In this document: positions 18,454-27,482 of the stretch, one piece after another
Numbering within the stretch: position 1 is the first letter of the stretch
Layout of the letters: each line of letters opens with the position of its first letter
The notes under the pieces: model-generated
Told to the model about the DNA's origin: nothing
The model's database searches: none
The model's input: only the letters and a program-made list of their open reading frames with translations
NCBI GenBank assembly: GCA_023150945.1
Contig: JAKLJX010000017.1
Span: forward strand, 62,001-126,000
DNA: 64,000 nucleotides
Direction: 5' to 3'
Source of the DNA: a bacterium
GTDB lineage: Bacteria > Zhuqueibacterota > Zhuqueibacteria > Zhuqueibacterales > Zhuqueibacteraceae
Made by a program: the position numbers and the translations under genes

Positions 18454-21384
18454 ATGCAAAAGGGATCTGATTCATCATGCTTTGCGTCGCCGCAGAGCCA
18501 AGGCATGAGGGGCTGCCTCATTCTCTTGGCATGGATTTCCTGCCTGCCGGGCGCCGGCTTCGCGCAGCAGCAGGAGCGCGAGTGGCGCGATGACTTTCGC
18601 AACCGCGATCGCATCGAAGCGACCAGCAATCTGGTGTTGAACACGGCCAGGATTTCCGGCGCCGATACCGGCCAGGTTTCGCTGCTCACCATCGATTCCA
18701 CCCTGACCACGAGCTCGGATTTTCGCGTCTTTCTCCGCGGGATTGACGGCGGCTACATCGGCAAGAAGGCCATCAAGACCGTGGTGGATATCGATGTCTT
18801 CCCCGCGAATCCGAACTTCTATCTGATTACGGACGCGGGGACGAAATCCGTTTTTACCTACAACAGCGTGGACGGCAGCGCGGGCGCCGGCGACATTGGC
18901 TTTGCAATCGACTTGACGTTTACGCCGGCGGATGCCTATCCCTTCGTGGAAAACGCCCGCTCCAAAGTCATCATCACCGGCAGCGATGATGCCGACGGCG
19001 CCGGCCACGTGGTGAAGTATGATTTGGAAGGCGGCCCGACGATCGTGTGGGAATACAATGCCACCCGGCAGGATCTCAAGCTGCTGCGGCCCTCGGACGC
19101 GGTGGCCGTGCCCACCAATCTCAATCAAGTCATCATTTGCGATACCGGCAATGACCGCCTGCTCGCCGTGGATCTCACCGTGCCGGGTGACGCCGGGGTG
19201 ACGGTTTTGAGCGGTGAGGGTTTCCGCACACCCGTGGACGTGGAAGTCGATCGGAATGATGCCAATGTCTATCTGGTCACCGATCAAGGCAATCACCGCA
19301 TCGTACTGGTGCGGCGGAGCGGCAACACGCTCACCCGCATTTTTCAATTCGGCACCGGCAGTCCGGTGACTTCACTGGCCGGGCTGACCCGGCCGACCGA
19401 CGCCGACCTGATGGACAATGGCAATGTGCTCATTTGCGACGCCGGCAATAACCGCCTGATCGAGGTCACCCGAACCGGCAGCATTTTCTTTCGTTTTGAA
19501 AGTGAGTTGCGCAGCCTGACCGACGCCGACCGCATTGCCGGCAACAAAACGTTGGCCGCTTTTCGCAGCAACGGCACGGATGTGACGCCGCGCCGGCTGG
19601 CTTACGCCACGACGGATTCCGTCATTTCGCAGATCTTCTCCTTTGGCCGCGCGGTCGATTTCGATTCTCTGTTTTGGGAGGGCGAGGATTTTGGCACGTC
19701 CGGGCGCGAGGGCACTCGCTTGAGCATCAAGATGCGGTCCTCCAACAGCCGCAGCGACATTCTCACCCGGCCCTTCTATGGCCCCACCAGCCAGGGAGAT
19801 TTCTATACCAACCGCCGTTCCGCCATCAATCCCATTCACGAGCTGAATGGCGACAGCTTGTTTCAATTCCTGGTTCATTTGGAAACCAGCAGCACGTTGC
19901 GTACGCCGGTGTTGACGAAGATCGGCGCGACTTCGCATTTCATCCGCTACGAGACGCCAGGCGTGCTGCTCTCCAAAGTCATCAAGGATTCGGCGGACAA
20001 AGTCATCACCGACTGGCGGCTGCTGGCGTTTCCGCATCAAGGCCAGGGCATCACGGTCGAGGTGATCAACGCGCAAAACAATGCGGTTTTGGCCTCTTTC
20101 ACGGAGGCCGAAGATCCAATCGGCAGCTTGTCGGCGCGGGTGCCCGGTTTGCGCGGTAAGCAGGAACTGCGCTTGCGCGCCTCGCTGCGGACCGCTTCGC
20201 CGTTCATGATGGCGAATACGCCCGTGCTGGAGAGCTGGCGGCTGGTGTATGCCGTCATGCCCAAGGGACCTTCGGTCACCCACTTCACCAATGGGAAATT
20301 CGCGCCGGTGGAGATGTACCAGTTTGCCAACGCGCCGAGTGACAGCATTTTCATTGCCGTGCAGGATCCGACGCTGGCGCCCACCGCGGGCACGCGTGAC
20401 ACCGTGGCCGTGCAGGTGTTCAGCGCGCTCACCGAGGATTCGGCGCGCGTGGTGTTGCGGGTGAATCCGCAGAACTTTGCGGAGTTTCGCGGCGGCCTGC
20501 CGGCGGCCTTCAACGCCTCGCGCCGCAGCAACGACACGCTGGAGGTGAAGGATCGCGATGTTCTGATCGTGCGCTATATCGACCCCGATGACAACACCGA
20601 TATCAGCACCGATTCGGCGCGCGTCATTCAGCGCTCTTTCGGCCAAATTCGCATCGAGAACATCGACGGCGCCCGCATCGACTCCACCGATGTTGGCGGA
20701 TTGCTCTACCTGCGGGTGACGGGCGAGACGGATCAGAATCTCTCGCCGACCGTGCCGGATTCCATTCGGGCGTTGGTTTTCGTGAACAAGCAAAACGGCG
20801 AGCAGGAGCTGGTCACCCTGGTTGAGATTGCAGCGGACGCCGGCGAATTTCGCACCGCTCAGCCCATTCAAGTCGCGGGCGTGCCCACCGGCAATCGTGA
20901 TTCCCGCTTGCGTGCCGCCGGCGGCGATGATATCATCGCGCGCTATACCGATCCCGTGGCCGGCGACGTGACGGCCGACACCATCGCGGTGCGCAGCGGC
21001 GTGCCGCCGGTCGAACCGTTGAGCGAAGCCTTCAGCATTGACATCGCGCCGAATCCGTTTCAGGCCAGCAAGCACAGCCAGCTTCGCCTGCGCGCGCGGG
21101 TGCGTTCCGGCACGTTGACGATTCAACGCGTCGAAATCTACAACCTGGCCAGCGATTTGGTGGCCACCATCCCCGGCACGCGGATTTCCCTGAACGGCAG
21201 AAATACGATCACGGCCGCGGACAACGCCGTGATTGCCGACGGCTGGTGGAACCGGCGAACCGACGAAGGCGCGAGCGTGGCGAGCGGAACGTATTTCGCC
21301 AAGGTCTTTGTGCGCCTGGCCGGCCAGCCCCGGGGCCTCGATGGCGAGGACGTAAAGTTGCGCAAATTCGTGATCATTCAATAA
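18454..21384 (+). CDS. secreted NHL-propeller protein with type A (T9SS-like) C-terminal sorting domain
   Basis: 976-aa exported protein. The signal peptide (GCLILLAWISCLPGAGFAQ) begins after a 17-residue n-region; Met18 is an alternative start. Residues about 100-340 hold NHL-type blades: FYLITDAGTKSVF, VIICDTGNDRLLAVD, VYLVTDQGNHRIVLV and VLICDAGNNRLIEV. Beta-rich modules fill the centre. The last 115 residues (IDIAPNPFQASKHSQLRLR... SGTYFAKVFV... FVIIQ) form a FlgD-like sorting domain. The next gene encodes a PorV-like barrel, and proteins of this kind shuttle T9SS cargo. The ligand or enzymatic role, if any, is not visible. Confidence 0.8.
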   Translation: MQKGSDSSCFASPQSQGMRGCLILLAWISCLPGAGFAQQQEREWRDDFRNRDRIEATSNLVLNTARISGADTGQVSLLTIDSTLTTSSDFRVFLRGIDGGYIGKKAIKTVVDIDVFPANPNFYLITDAGTKSVFTYNSVDGSAGAGDIGFAIDLTFTPADAYPFVENARSKVIITGSDDADGAGHVVKYDLEGGPTIVWEYNATRQDLKLLRPSDAVAVPTNLNQVIICDTGNDRLLAVDLTVPGDAGVTVLSGEGFRTPVDVEVDRNDANVYLVTDQGNHRIVLVRRSGNTLTRIFQFGTGSPVTSLAGLTRPTDADLMDNGNVLICDAGNNRLIEVTRTGSIFFRFESELRSLTDADRIAGNKTLAAFRSNGTDVTPRRLAYATTDSVISQIFSFGRAVDFDSLFWEGEDFGTSGREGTRLSIKMRSSNSRSDILTRPFYGPTSQGDFYTNRRSAINPIHELNGDSLFQFLVHLETSSTLRTPVLTKIGATSHFIRYETPGVLLSKVIKDSADKVITDWRLLAFPHQGQGITVEVINAQNNAVLASFTEAEDPIGSLSARVPGLRGKQELRLRASLRTASPFMMANTPVLESWRLVYAVMPKGPSVTHFTNGKFAPVEMYQFANAPSDSIFIAVQDPTLAPTAGTRDTVAVQVFSALTEDSARVVLRVNPQNFAEFRGGLPAAFNASRRSNDTLEVKDRDVLIVRYIDPDDNTDISTDSARVIQRSFGQIRIENIDGARIDSTDVGGLLYLRVTGETDQNLSPTVPDSIRALVFVNKQNGEQELVTLVEIAADAGEFRTAQPIQVAGVPTGNRDSRLRAAGGDDIIARYTDPVAGDVTADTIAVRSGVPPVEPLSEAFSIDIAPNPFQASKHSQLRLRARVRSGTLTIQRVEIYNLASDLVATIPGTRISLNGRNTITAADNAVIADGWWNRRTDEGASVASGTYFAKVFVRLAGQPRGLDGEDVKLRKFVIIQ

Positions 21385-21447
21385 CGGCCGGATGCCGCCG
21401 TTCTTTCATCCCGAGATTTTGTGACGACGACTAGCAGGATCAATCTT

Positions 21448-23355
21448 ATGAACCATATCCCATTTCCTTCGCGTCGTGCCGGAATCGCCACGTTGATCGT
21501 GCTGGCAACCGCTGCGCTGGTGCAGGCGCAAGTGGCCGGCCAGTATGCCGCGCCGATTCTGCGCGTTAGCCCCTACGCCCGGCAGGTGGCCATGGGCGAG
21601 GCCTTCACGGCGCTCGCGAACGATCTCAGCGTCATGCGCTACAATGTCGGCGGCCTCGGCAGCTTGAGCAACAAGTCGCTGTCACTGCATTTTCATCAAT
21701 GGATCGACGACACCTATCAGGGCGCTTTCGAGGGCGCGCTGCCCACCCGCTACGGTACCTTCGGCCTGAGCTTCGGCTATTTCAACGAGGGCGACATTAT
21801 TGCGCTCGGAGATGATTTCTCGCCGCTGGTCGGCGATTTTAGCAGCAGCGATCTGATGCTCTCGCTCGGTTACGGCAACTACGTCTATCTGCTCAACCAC
21901 CGGCTGTCGTTCGGCGCCGCACTCAAAGGCATCCGCCAGGATTTGATCAGCAGCGCCGGCACCGCGCTCGGCGTTGACGTCGGCGCGCTCTACTGGCTCG
22001 AGAATTTCTCGGTGGGCGCCACGCTGCAGAATTTCACCGTGAAAAAACTCCAACTCACCGGCGGCGGCAGCGCCAGCCTGTTGCCGGAGACGATTCGCGC
22101 CGGTGTCGCCACCCACGTGCCCATCGGCTTGGGCGCCACCGGCCGCCGCATGCAATGGAGCGTCGGCTTGGATGCCTCCAAATTCCTAGATCAGGACGAC
22201 AAGGACATTCGCCTGCAAGCCGGCACGGAGTTTTTCCTCTCCGAAGTCTTTGCCGTGCGCGGCGGCTACAAATTCCACAACCTCGATGACAATTCCCGCT
22301 GGGGCGCGGGCTTTGGCCTGGTCATTCCGATGAGTTGGTTCGGCGGGTCGAACACACATTTCGACTATGCCTACAGCCCGCTCGAGGCCTTCGATTCGCA
22401 GGCACATCGTTTCTCGCTCTCCTTCAATTTCGGCACGGCCGAGCCGCAAGGGTTTCTCGTCGATCGCGGCGAGATCGACCGCGAACTGGCGGAAGCGCGC
22501 CGCGCCCGGCAGGAGGCGGAAGAAGCCCGTCTGGCCGCGAAGGAGGCGGAAGAACGCGTTCGCGACCTCGAAGCGCTGCTGGCCGAGCGCCTGCGCAAGG
22601 CCGACTCGCTGGCGCAGTTGACCGAAGGCCGCATCACTGTCGAGCAGAAAGGCCGCGACGTGCTGATGACCCTGCGCATCAATTTCGACTTCGACAAGTC
22701 GGACATTCGCTCCGACATGTATCCGACCATGTACAAAGCCGACGAGATTTTGAAACTCTATCCCGAGTCCGTGGTGTGGATTGCCGGCCACACCGACAGC
22801 ATCGGCACGGATGAGTACAACATCAAGCTCGGCGACCGCCGCATGAACAGCGTCATGAAATTTCTGGTGAATCAAGGCAACAGCCCGAGCCAGTTCTACA
22901 ATCCCGTCTCCTACGGCGAATGGAAGCCGCTGAACGACAACAGCACCGAGCAGAACCGTTTCCTCAACCGCCGCGTCGAGTTCCTGATTTACACCATTGA
23001 TCATCAGCCCGAGTTGCCCGAGGCTTCCAAGATCGAACAGGTCCACGTCCTGGGTGATACCGTCAACGTGGTATACAACGGCCGCGTGCCGGGCTACACC
23101 ACGGATTTGTTGACCGATCCCACGCGTTTGCTCATCCGGTTCGCAAAACTCTACATTGCGGATCCGCTGACGGTGGAAGTGAATCGTGGCTCGGTGCAAC
23201 GCGCCCGTCTTGGTTATCATCCCGAAGATGCCAGTACTTGGATTGTCTTGGATATGACGGAGGCGGTGGTGCCGGAGATGATTACTATTGGCAAGATGTT
23301 GAAGATCGTGACCACCAAGTTCACGAGCAGTGCCGGTCGAGGGGGAGGGAGGTAG
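21448..23355 (+). CDS. PorV-like barrel fused to OmpA and AMIN-like domains
   Basis: 635-aa outer-membrane protein from the ATG at 21448, with AGGA nine bases upstream; a GTG at 21421 would add nine residues. After a signal peptide (ending VQAQ), residues about 20-325 match PorV/PorQ patterning (RVSPYARQVAMGEAFTALAN, RYNVGGLGSL). A Glu/Arg/Ala-rich coiled coil spans 341-391. An OmpA peptidoglycan-binding domain spans about 410-518 (NFDFDKSDI, IAGHTDSIGTDEYN, NRRVEFLIY). An AMIN-like segment covers about 521-628. The fusion would tie a secretion-linked barrel to the cell wall. It follows a T9SS-type cargo gene by 63 bases. Confidence 0.8.
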   Translation: MNHIPFPSRRAGIATLIVLATAALVQAQVAGQYAAPILRVSPYARQVAMGEAFTALANDLSVMRYNVGGLGSLSNKSLSLHFHQWIDDTYQGAFEGALPTRYGTFGLSFGYFNEGDIIALGDDFSPLVGDFSSSDLMLSLGYGNYVYLLNHRLSFGAALKGIRQDLISSAGTALGVDVGALYWLENFSVGATLQNFTVKKLQLTGGGSASLLPETIRAGVATHVPIGLGATGRRMQWSVGLDASKFLDQDDKDIRLQAGTEFFLSEVFAVRGGYKFHNLDDNSRWGAGFGLVIPMSWFGGSNTHFDYAYSPLEAFDSQAHRFSLSFNFGTAEPQGFLVDRGEIDRELAEARRARQEAEEARLAAKEAEERVRDLEALLAERLRKADSLAQLTEGRITVEQKGRDVLMTLRINFDFDKSDIRSDMYPTMYKADEILKLYPESVVWIAGHTDSIGTDEYNIKLGDRRMNSVMKFLVNQGNSPSQFYNPVSYGEWKPLNDNSTEQNRFLNRRVEFLIYTIDHQPELPEASKIEQVHVLGDTVNVVYNGRVPGYTTDLLTDPTRLLIRFAKLYIADPLTVEVNRGSVQRARLGYHPEDASTWIVLDMTEAVVPEMITIGKMLKIVTTKFTSSAGRGGGR

Positions 23356-23411
23356 GCCTCTCGATCAACGCCGGCCCGGCGCGGCACAATCGCAGCCGGG
23401 CCCAGGCATTC

Positions 23412-23466
23412 AAAAAAAACTCCCACGGTTGCACCCATGCCGGGTCGCAGCCGTGGGAGTTTTGTT
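23412..23466. terminator. bidirectional intrinsic terminator
   Basis: AAAACTCCCACGG and CCGTGGGAGTTTT form a stem of at least 12 pairs, extended by GTTGC/GCAG, around a short GC-rich loop, with A-runs on the left and T-runs on the right. It serves both the PorV-OmpA gene and the convergent lipoprotein gene. Confidence 0.85.
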
Positions 23467-23504
23467 TTGTGGGTGAGAGGTAGGCTGAAACCTGTGTTTC
23501 AGGC

Positions 23505-25004
23505 TCAGAAGACGATCGTAATGTTTGTCACCGTGGCGCCGTTGGATACCACCACACTGTCGGCCCGGGAGGCGGCTTGATCACCATCGCGATCGTAGAA
23601 CCCGATCGGTTCCGGTGGCACTGCCGTCGGCTCCAGACTGCCGTCCAAATCCGAGTCCTGGGCGCCCACCGGCCAATATGTGCCGTCCGGAACATTGGCA
23701 ATGACGAACTCGCCGGATTCATTGGGTACGAAGGAAATCGCCTCCAGCGTTTTGCGCAGCACGTTGGTGGCTTGGCTGGGATTCGGAAAAATCTGTTGAA
23801 TCACATCGAGCAGATCGGTATTGAGCAGCGCGACCAGCGTGTTGCGCGGCGAGGGGCCGCCGGAACGGAAGAGAACTTGCCCGCGCACTTTGCCGCCGGG
23901 GAATTCGGCGCCGGTGGTGAAGGTGATCTGTTGCGGCGTCTGCAGCACTTGGCCGCGTGCGCTGGTGGCGGTGTAAAGCACGGCGGTGTAAACGGTGTTG
24001 GGTTTGAGCGTCACCGGCGCGGAAAGCTCGCGCCGATCGGCGCTCGGCCGCAGCGTTGCGCCGGTCAGGCCTTCGGGAATCGGCGCAATGAACAAACCGA
24101 GCCTGCTGGTATCGACGGCGGTCGTGAAGGTCAAGCGAAATGCGGTGTTGAGCGGCACGTTCTTTTGACCGTTCACCGGAAAGGTGCTCACGACTTTCAA
24201 ACCGACCACCGGCGTCTGCAATGCGATTTGCGCGAGCGAGGCGCTTGCCACCGTCACGCTGTCGAGCGCTTGATCGGCATCGGCGTTGTGGCCCTGCAGG
24301 CGGTCGCCTTCCTGCAGGCTGAAGCGGCCGTCACGATTCACATCCAGCGCGGCGAATGGCCAATACCCGCCCGCTGCGACGCCGGCAATGCTGTATTTGC
24401 CCGAGGTGTCGGCGATCGCCGCAACCGCGGCGAGATGGGAATAGAATTCCTGATCGGGCGCCGCCGCCGCCAAGATCGACTCCGGATTTTTCTTGAGCAG
24501 ACCGACGAAGCATTGCAGCGGCTGGTTGAACGGCTTCACCGAAATGCCGCTCACGCTCGCGCCCGGAATGCTGCTGCCGGTCGCAAACGTGCTCACGAAC
24601 GGCGTGCGCAGATAATCGCCGTAACGATCGTTGGCAGCGAAGACGACGAGCGAGTAAGTCGTGTTGGCCGCCAAGGCGGCGGGAACGCTGATTTGCCGGG
24701 CGTCGGAACTCAATTGCCAGTTTGCAAAGAAATCCGGCGGCGTGGGCGCGAGAATGAATCCGAGATTCTGCAGTGACATTTCCGCGCTGAAGGTGAGTGT
24801 CACACTGGTTTGCGCCGGAACGCCGGTGGCATTGGGCGCCGGCGAAGTGTTGACCAAGTGCAGATCCGGGTAGGGATCTGGAATGTTAGGAGAAGTCTTC
24901 TTGCTGCAGCCCACGCCGGCGAGGAGCAGCAGCGAGAACGCCGGAATAATCGACCACCCTGGTCTTTGGTTTTTGCGGAATGCGCCCCTCGTTGGTTCAG
25001 CCAT
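23505..25004 (-). CDS. lipoprotein with two bacterial Ig-like (Big_5) domains
   Basis: 499-aa protein with a lipoprotein signal ending LAGVGC (Cys33). Two Big_5/SbsA-type domains are visible: about residues 48-145 (TSPAPNATGVPAQTSVTLTF) and 262-360 (STFPVNGQKNVPLNTAFRLT). Each is followed by a carboxypeptidase-regulatory-like module (VSGISVKPF..., VRGQVLFRSGG...), with wording such as GDRLQGHNADADQALDSV and DSDLDGSLEPTA resembling calcium-binding or dockerin-like loops. Probably displayed on the cell surface. It lies four bases after rdgB and is the last gene of the sigma-factor run. Confidence 0.8.
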   Translation of the reverse strand: MAEPTRGAFRKNQRPGWSIIPAFSLLLLAGVGCSKKTSPNIPDPYPDLHLVNTSPAPNATGVPAQTSVTLTFSAEMSLQNLGFILAPTPPDFFANWQLSSDARQISVPAALAANTTYSLVVFAANDRYGDYLRTPFVSTFATGSSIPGASVSGISVKPFNQPLQCFVGLLKKNPESILAAAAPDQEFYSHLAAVAAIADTSGKYSIAGVAAGGYWPFAALDVNRDGRFSLQEGDRLQGHNADADQALDSVTVASASLAQIALQTPVVGLKVVSTFPVNGQKNVPLNTAFRLTFTTAVDTSRLGLFIAPIPEGLTGATLRPSADRRELSAPVTLKPNTVYTAVLYTATSARGQVLQTPQQITFTTGAEFPGGKVRGQVLFRSGGPSPRNTLVALLNTDLLDVIQQIFPNPSQATNVLRKTLEAISFVPNESGEFVIANVPDGTYWPVGAQDSDLDGSLEPTAVPPEPIGFYDRDGDQAASRADSVVVSNGATVTNITIVF

Positions 25005-25008
25005 GGAT

Positions 25009-25623
25009 TCAATCCTCCACTCGAAAGTATTGCTTCAGTAGTTGTCTGGCGGCAGCCAGCGCCCGTCCGCGATGGCTCACCGCGTTTTTTTCAATCAAGG
25101 ACATCTCCGCGAACGTGCGCTCGCCGCCCGCCACGATGAAAATCGGATCGTAGCCGAACCCGCCCTCGCCCTGCGGCGCGAAGGCCAGCCGGCCGTCGCA
25201 TGATCCTTCCACGAGCTGCACCGTGTTGCCGTCGGCGAATGCCATCACCGTGCGAAAACGCGCGCTGCGGCGCTCGGGCGGCACCGCCCGCATTTCCGCC
25301 AGCAGTTTGCGCACATTGTCTTGATAGCTCGCGCCGGGGCCGGCGTAGCGGCTGCTGCGCACGCCGGGGGCACCGTTGAGCGCTGCCACGAACAAGCCGG
25401 TGTCGTCGGCGAGCGCCGGCAGCCCGGTGAAGCGCTGCAGCGTCACCGCTTTCTTGCAGGCATTTTCCTCCAAGGTGTCGCCGTCTTCTTCCACTTCCGG
25501 CATGTCGGGAAAATCGTCCAGGGAAAGAAGGGCAAGTGGAAGGGCGGCCAGGACTTCCCGAATTTCAAGAATCTTGTCGCGATTGTGTGTGGCTAGAACC
25601 ACGCGGGCAGGCGGCAGGGGCAT
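25009..25623 (-). CDS. rdgB: RdgB/HAM1-type non-canonical purine NTP pyrophosphatase
   Basis: Hydrolyses ITP, dITP and XTP to monophosphates, keeping deaminated purines out of nucleic acids; cytosolic homodimer. The 204-aa product shows the family sequence: VVLATHNRDKILEIREVL at the start, ENACKKA, the acidic ADDTGL, the APGVRSSRYAG loop, GEGGFGYDPIF and the C-terminal SHRGRA. It sits between the EutN-like genes and the lipoprotein gene with gaps of 9 and 4 bases. Confidence 0.95.
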   Translation of the reverse strand: MPLPPARVVLATHNRDKILEIREVLAALPLALLSLDDFPDMPEVEEDGDTLEENACKKAVTLQRFTGLPALADDTGLFVAALNGAPGVRSSRYAGPGASYQDNVRKLLAEMRAVPPERRSARFRTVMAFADGNTVQLVEGSCDGRLAFAPQGEGGFGYDPIFIVAGGERTFAEMSLIEKNAVSHRGRALAAARQLLKQYFRVED

Positions 25624-25632
25624 GGCGGGTCG

Positions 25633-25899
25633 TCAATAATTTTCTATCGTGTCCACGATGCCGACGATCGAAGCATCGACCGGTGACAGGCCGTGGCGCA
25701 GAGGGATGGTGGCTTCGCGCGCGGTGACATAAAACACGGTTTCGCCCGGGCCGGCGCCCACGGTGTCGATCGCAACCAGCGGCGCGCCGGTGGGTACGGC
25801 AAACCGGTCGAGCGGTTGAATAATTTGCATTTTAGTGCCGATCAGGCTGGCATCTTTTTGCGTGGCCCAGATCGTGCCGAGGACGCGTGCGAGAAACAT
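25633..25899 (-). CDS. EutN/CcmL-family shell vertex protein, paralogue 1
   Basis: 88-aa protein of the EutN/CcmL family, which forms pentamers capping the vertices of bacterial microcompartments. It opens MFLARVLGTIWATQKD, continues MQIIQPLD, and has VAIDTVGAGPGETVFYVTAREA and DASIVGIVDTIE, all standard for the fold. Its start codon directly abuts the stop codon of the second paralogue. No shell hexamer (BMC domain) or encapsulated enzyme lies in the window, so its role in an actual compartment is unproven. Confidence 0.9.
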   Translation of the reverse strand: MFLARVLGTIWATQKDASLIGTKMQIIQPLDRFAVPTGAPLVAIDTVGAGPGETVFYVTAREATIPLRHGLSPVDASIVGIVDTIENY

Positions 25900-26166
25900 T
25901 CAGGCGACATCCAGTTTGTCGACAATGGCCATGATGGTGGCGTCAACCGCCTTGTTTTCCGTGGCGGCAGTTTGCCGCGCTGAGCTGCCCTGCACCACCA
26001 GCACAACTTCACCGACGCCGGCACCCACGGCATCCACCGCCACCAAAAAACCTTCACGATCTTTCAATTCAAGGCTCACCGGCCGGACGATTTGCAGTTT
26101 CAGGCCTTGCAGCCGTTCATCCTTGCGCGTCGCCCACACCGTGCCAATTACACGTGCGAGAATCAA
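25900..26166 (-). CDS. EutN/CcmL-family shell vertex protein, paralogue 2
   Basis: 88-aa paralogue of the downstream gene, with the same length and fold: MILARVIGTVWATRKDE, LKLQIVRPVS, VAVDAVGAGVGEVVLVVQGS and DATIMAIVDKL. The pair probably arose by tandem duplication but has diverged substantially. Two non-identical vertex proteins could form mixed pentamers, or serve different shells. It follows the HtrA-like gene by 47 bases. Confidence 0.9.
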   Translation of the reverse strand: MILARVIGTVWATRKDERLQGLKLQIVRPVSLELKDREGFLVAVDAVGAGVGEVVLVVQGSSARQTAATENKAVDATIMAIVDKLDVA

Positions 26167-26213
26167 GTGGCAATCTCTCTGGGGATGGTGAAAAACTTGT
26201 ACGCGCCGCTCAG

Positions 26214-27476
26214 TTACTTTTTTTGATAGAGATTCTTCAGGGCCCGCAATTCCTTCTCCAGCGCATTGATACGCTGCTGCAGCCAGGCAGGTTCGGGCCG
26301 CATGCTTTCGCCTTGCGGCCAGCGGGGCTGCGTTTCCAGGGCGGGTTCGCCGGAGATGGGCACGCGCAGTTCGCTGAGCGCGATCGGAATCCTTGTTCCC
26401 AAGCGCACTGTGACCCGGGAGAATTTTTCCTGTCGGACAACTTCCAATTCCACTTCTTCGCCCGGCAGTGTGGCCGCCACTAGTGTACTCAACGAAGTGA
26501 GAGAATCCACCGTTTGGCCGGAGAATTTACGAATGATATCACCCACCTGCAAGCCGGCTTGCTGTGCCGGGCCGTCCGGCACGATGGTCAAAATGCGCGG
26601 CCACGTCTGCTCGCCGTCCGTGACGACGGTGATTCCCAACCAGCCATGGGTGGTATAGTAGTGCTCCGCTGCCGCACGAACGGCCGGCAGGATTTCGCTC
26701 AAAGCGTAAACCAGCGCCGTGTTGCTGAAGAAATTGCCGTTCTGCGCGCTGGCTTCTTCGAGGCCGACACGGCCGGCCACCATGCCCACTGCCCGGCCTT
26801 GCGTGTCGAAGACCGGCGAGCCGTTGCTGCCGGGATCGACATTGGCAGTGATGTGCAAGCCGCCGTCCGCTTGAATCGCGCGCACCACGCCCACCGACAC
26901 GGCCTGCGGCACCCCCAGCGCGTTGCCGATCACCGTTACCCAGGAGCCGGCATTCAGGTCGCTCGCCAAGCCGATGCGCGCGGGCGTCAGTCCGGTGGCG
27001 TGAATTTTCACGATTGCGACGCCGCGCGCGGAATCAACCCGCACCAATTCAGCGCGGTAAGTGGCGCCGTCGTCCATCGCCACGTCGATGTAGTCCGCCG
27101 CCCGCACCACCGATTCTTTAGTCAGCACAAAGCCGTCGCTACTGACGATCAAGCCGCTGCCGACCACCAGTTCCTTTGCTGCATCGCGGCGGTCACCGAA
27201 CATTTCAAACAACCGGCTGCCGCTGCTGCTGGGCGCCTTCAGTGCGGTTACGGTTACCACCGACGGTTTGGCGGAATTGACGATGTCGGCAATCTCGCGC
27301 TCCAACGCCGAAAGCAGGCTCTGGGCCTGCAGGGCGCCGGCTTGGCAGCACAACACGAGCAGACCCAGGCCGACGGTCTGCCAGCCGGCGTGCAATCGCG
27401 TGTTTTTCTGCAAAACTGATTGGCGCCCGCCCGCAGAGCGCAACCAGCAACGTGTCAGGATTGGCTCCACGACCAT
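26214..27476 (-). CDS. HtrA/DegP-like protein lacking the catalytic triad, with PDZ domain
   Basis: 420-aa exported protein of the S1C (HtrA/DegP) fold with one PDZ domain (about residues 290-385, containing GPAQQAGLQVGDIIRKFSG) and a C-terminal coiled coil. The protease fold is clear, but the triad is gone. HTRA-type TNNHVV reads TKESVV, placing Ser122 where His belongs. DxxxD(L/I)A reads DSARGVA, giving Gly152 for Asp. GNSGGP reads GSNGSP, giving Asn218 for the nucleophile. So it is probably a substrate-binding pseudoprotease in the periplasm. It starts six bases after the anti-sigma gene, recalling sigma-anti-sigma-HtrA stress operons. The signal peptide has an unusually long n-region. Confidence 0.85.
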   Translation of the reverse strand: MVVEPILTRCWLRSAGGRQSVLQKNTRLHAGWQTVGLGLLVLCCQAGALQAQSLLSALEREIADIVNSAKPSVVTVTALKAPSSSGSRLFEMFGDRRDAAKELVVGSGLIVSSDGFVLTKESVVRAADYIDVAMDDGATYRAELVRVDSARGVAIVKIHATGLTPARIGLASDLNAGSWVTVIGNALGVPQAVSVGVVRAIQADGGLHITANVDPGSNGSPVFDTQGRAVGMVAGRVGLEEASAQNGNFFSNTALVYALSEILPAVRAAAEHYYTTHGWLGITVVTDGEQTWPRILTIVPDGPAQQAGLQVGDIIRKFSGQTVDSLTSLSTLVAATLPGEEVELEVVRQEKFSRVTVRLGTRIPIALSELRVPISGEPALETQPRWPQGESMRPEPAWLQQRINALEKELRALKNLYQKK

Positions 27477-27482
27477 GCACCG

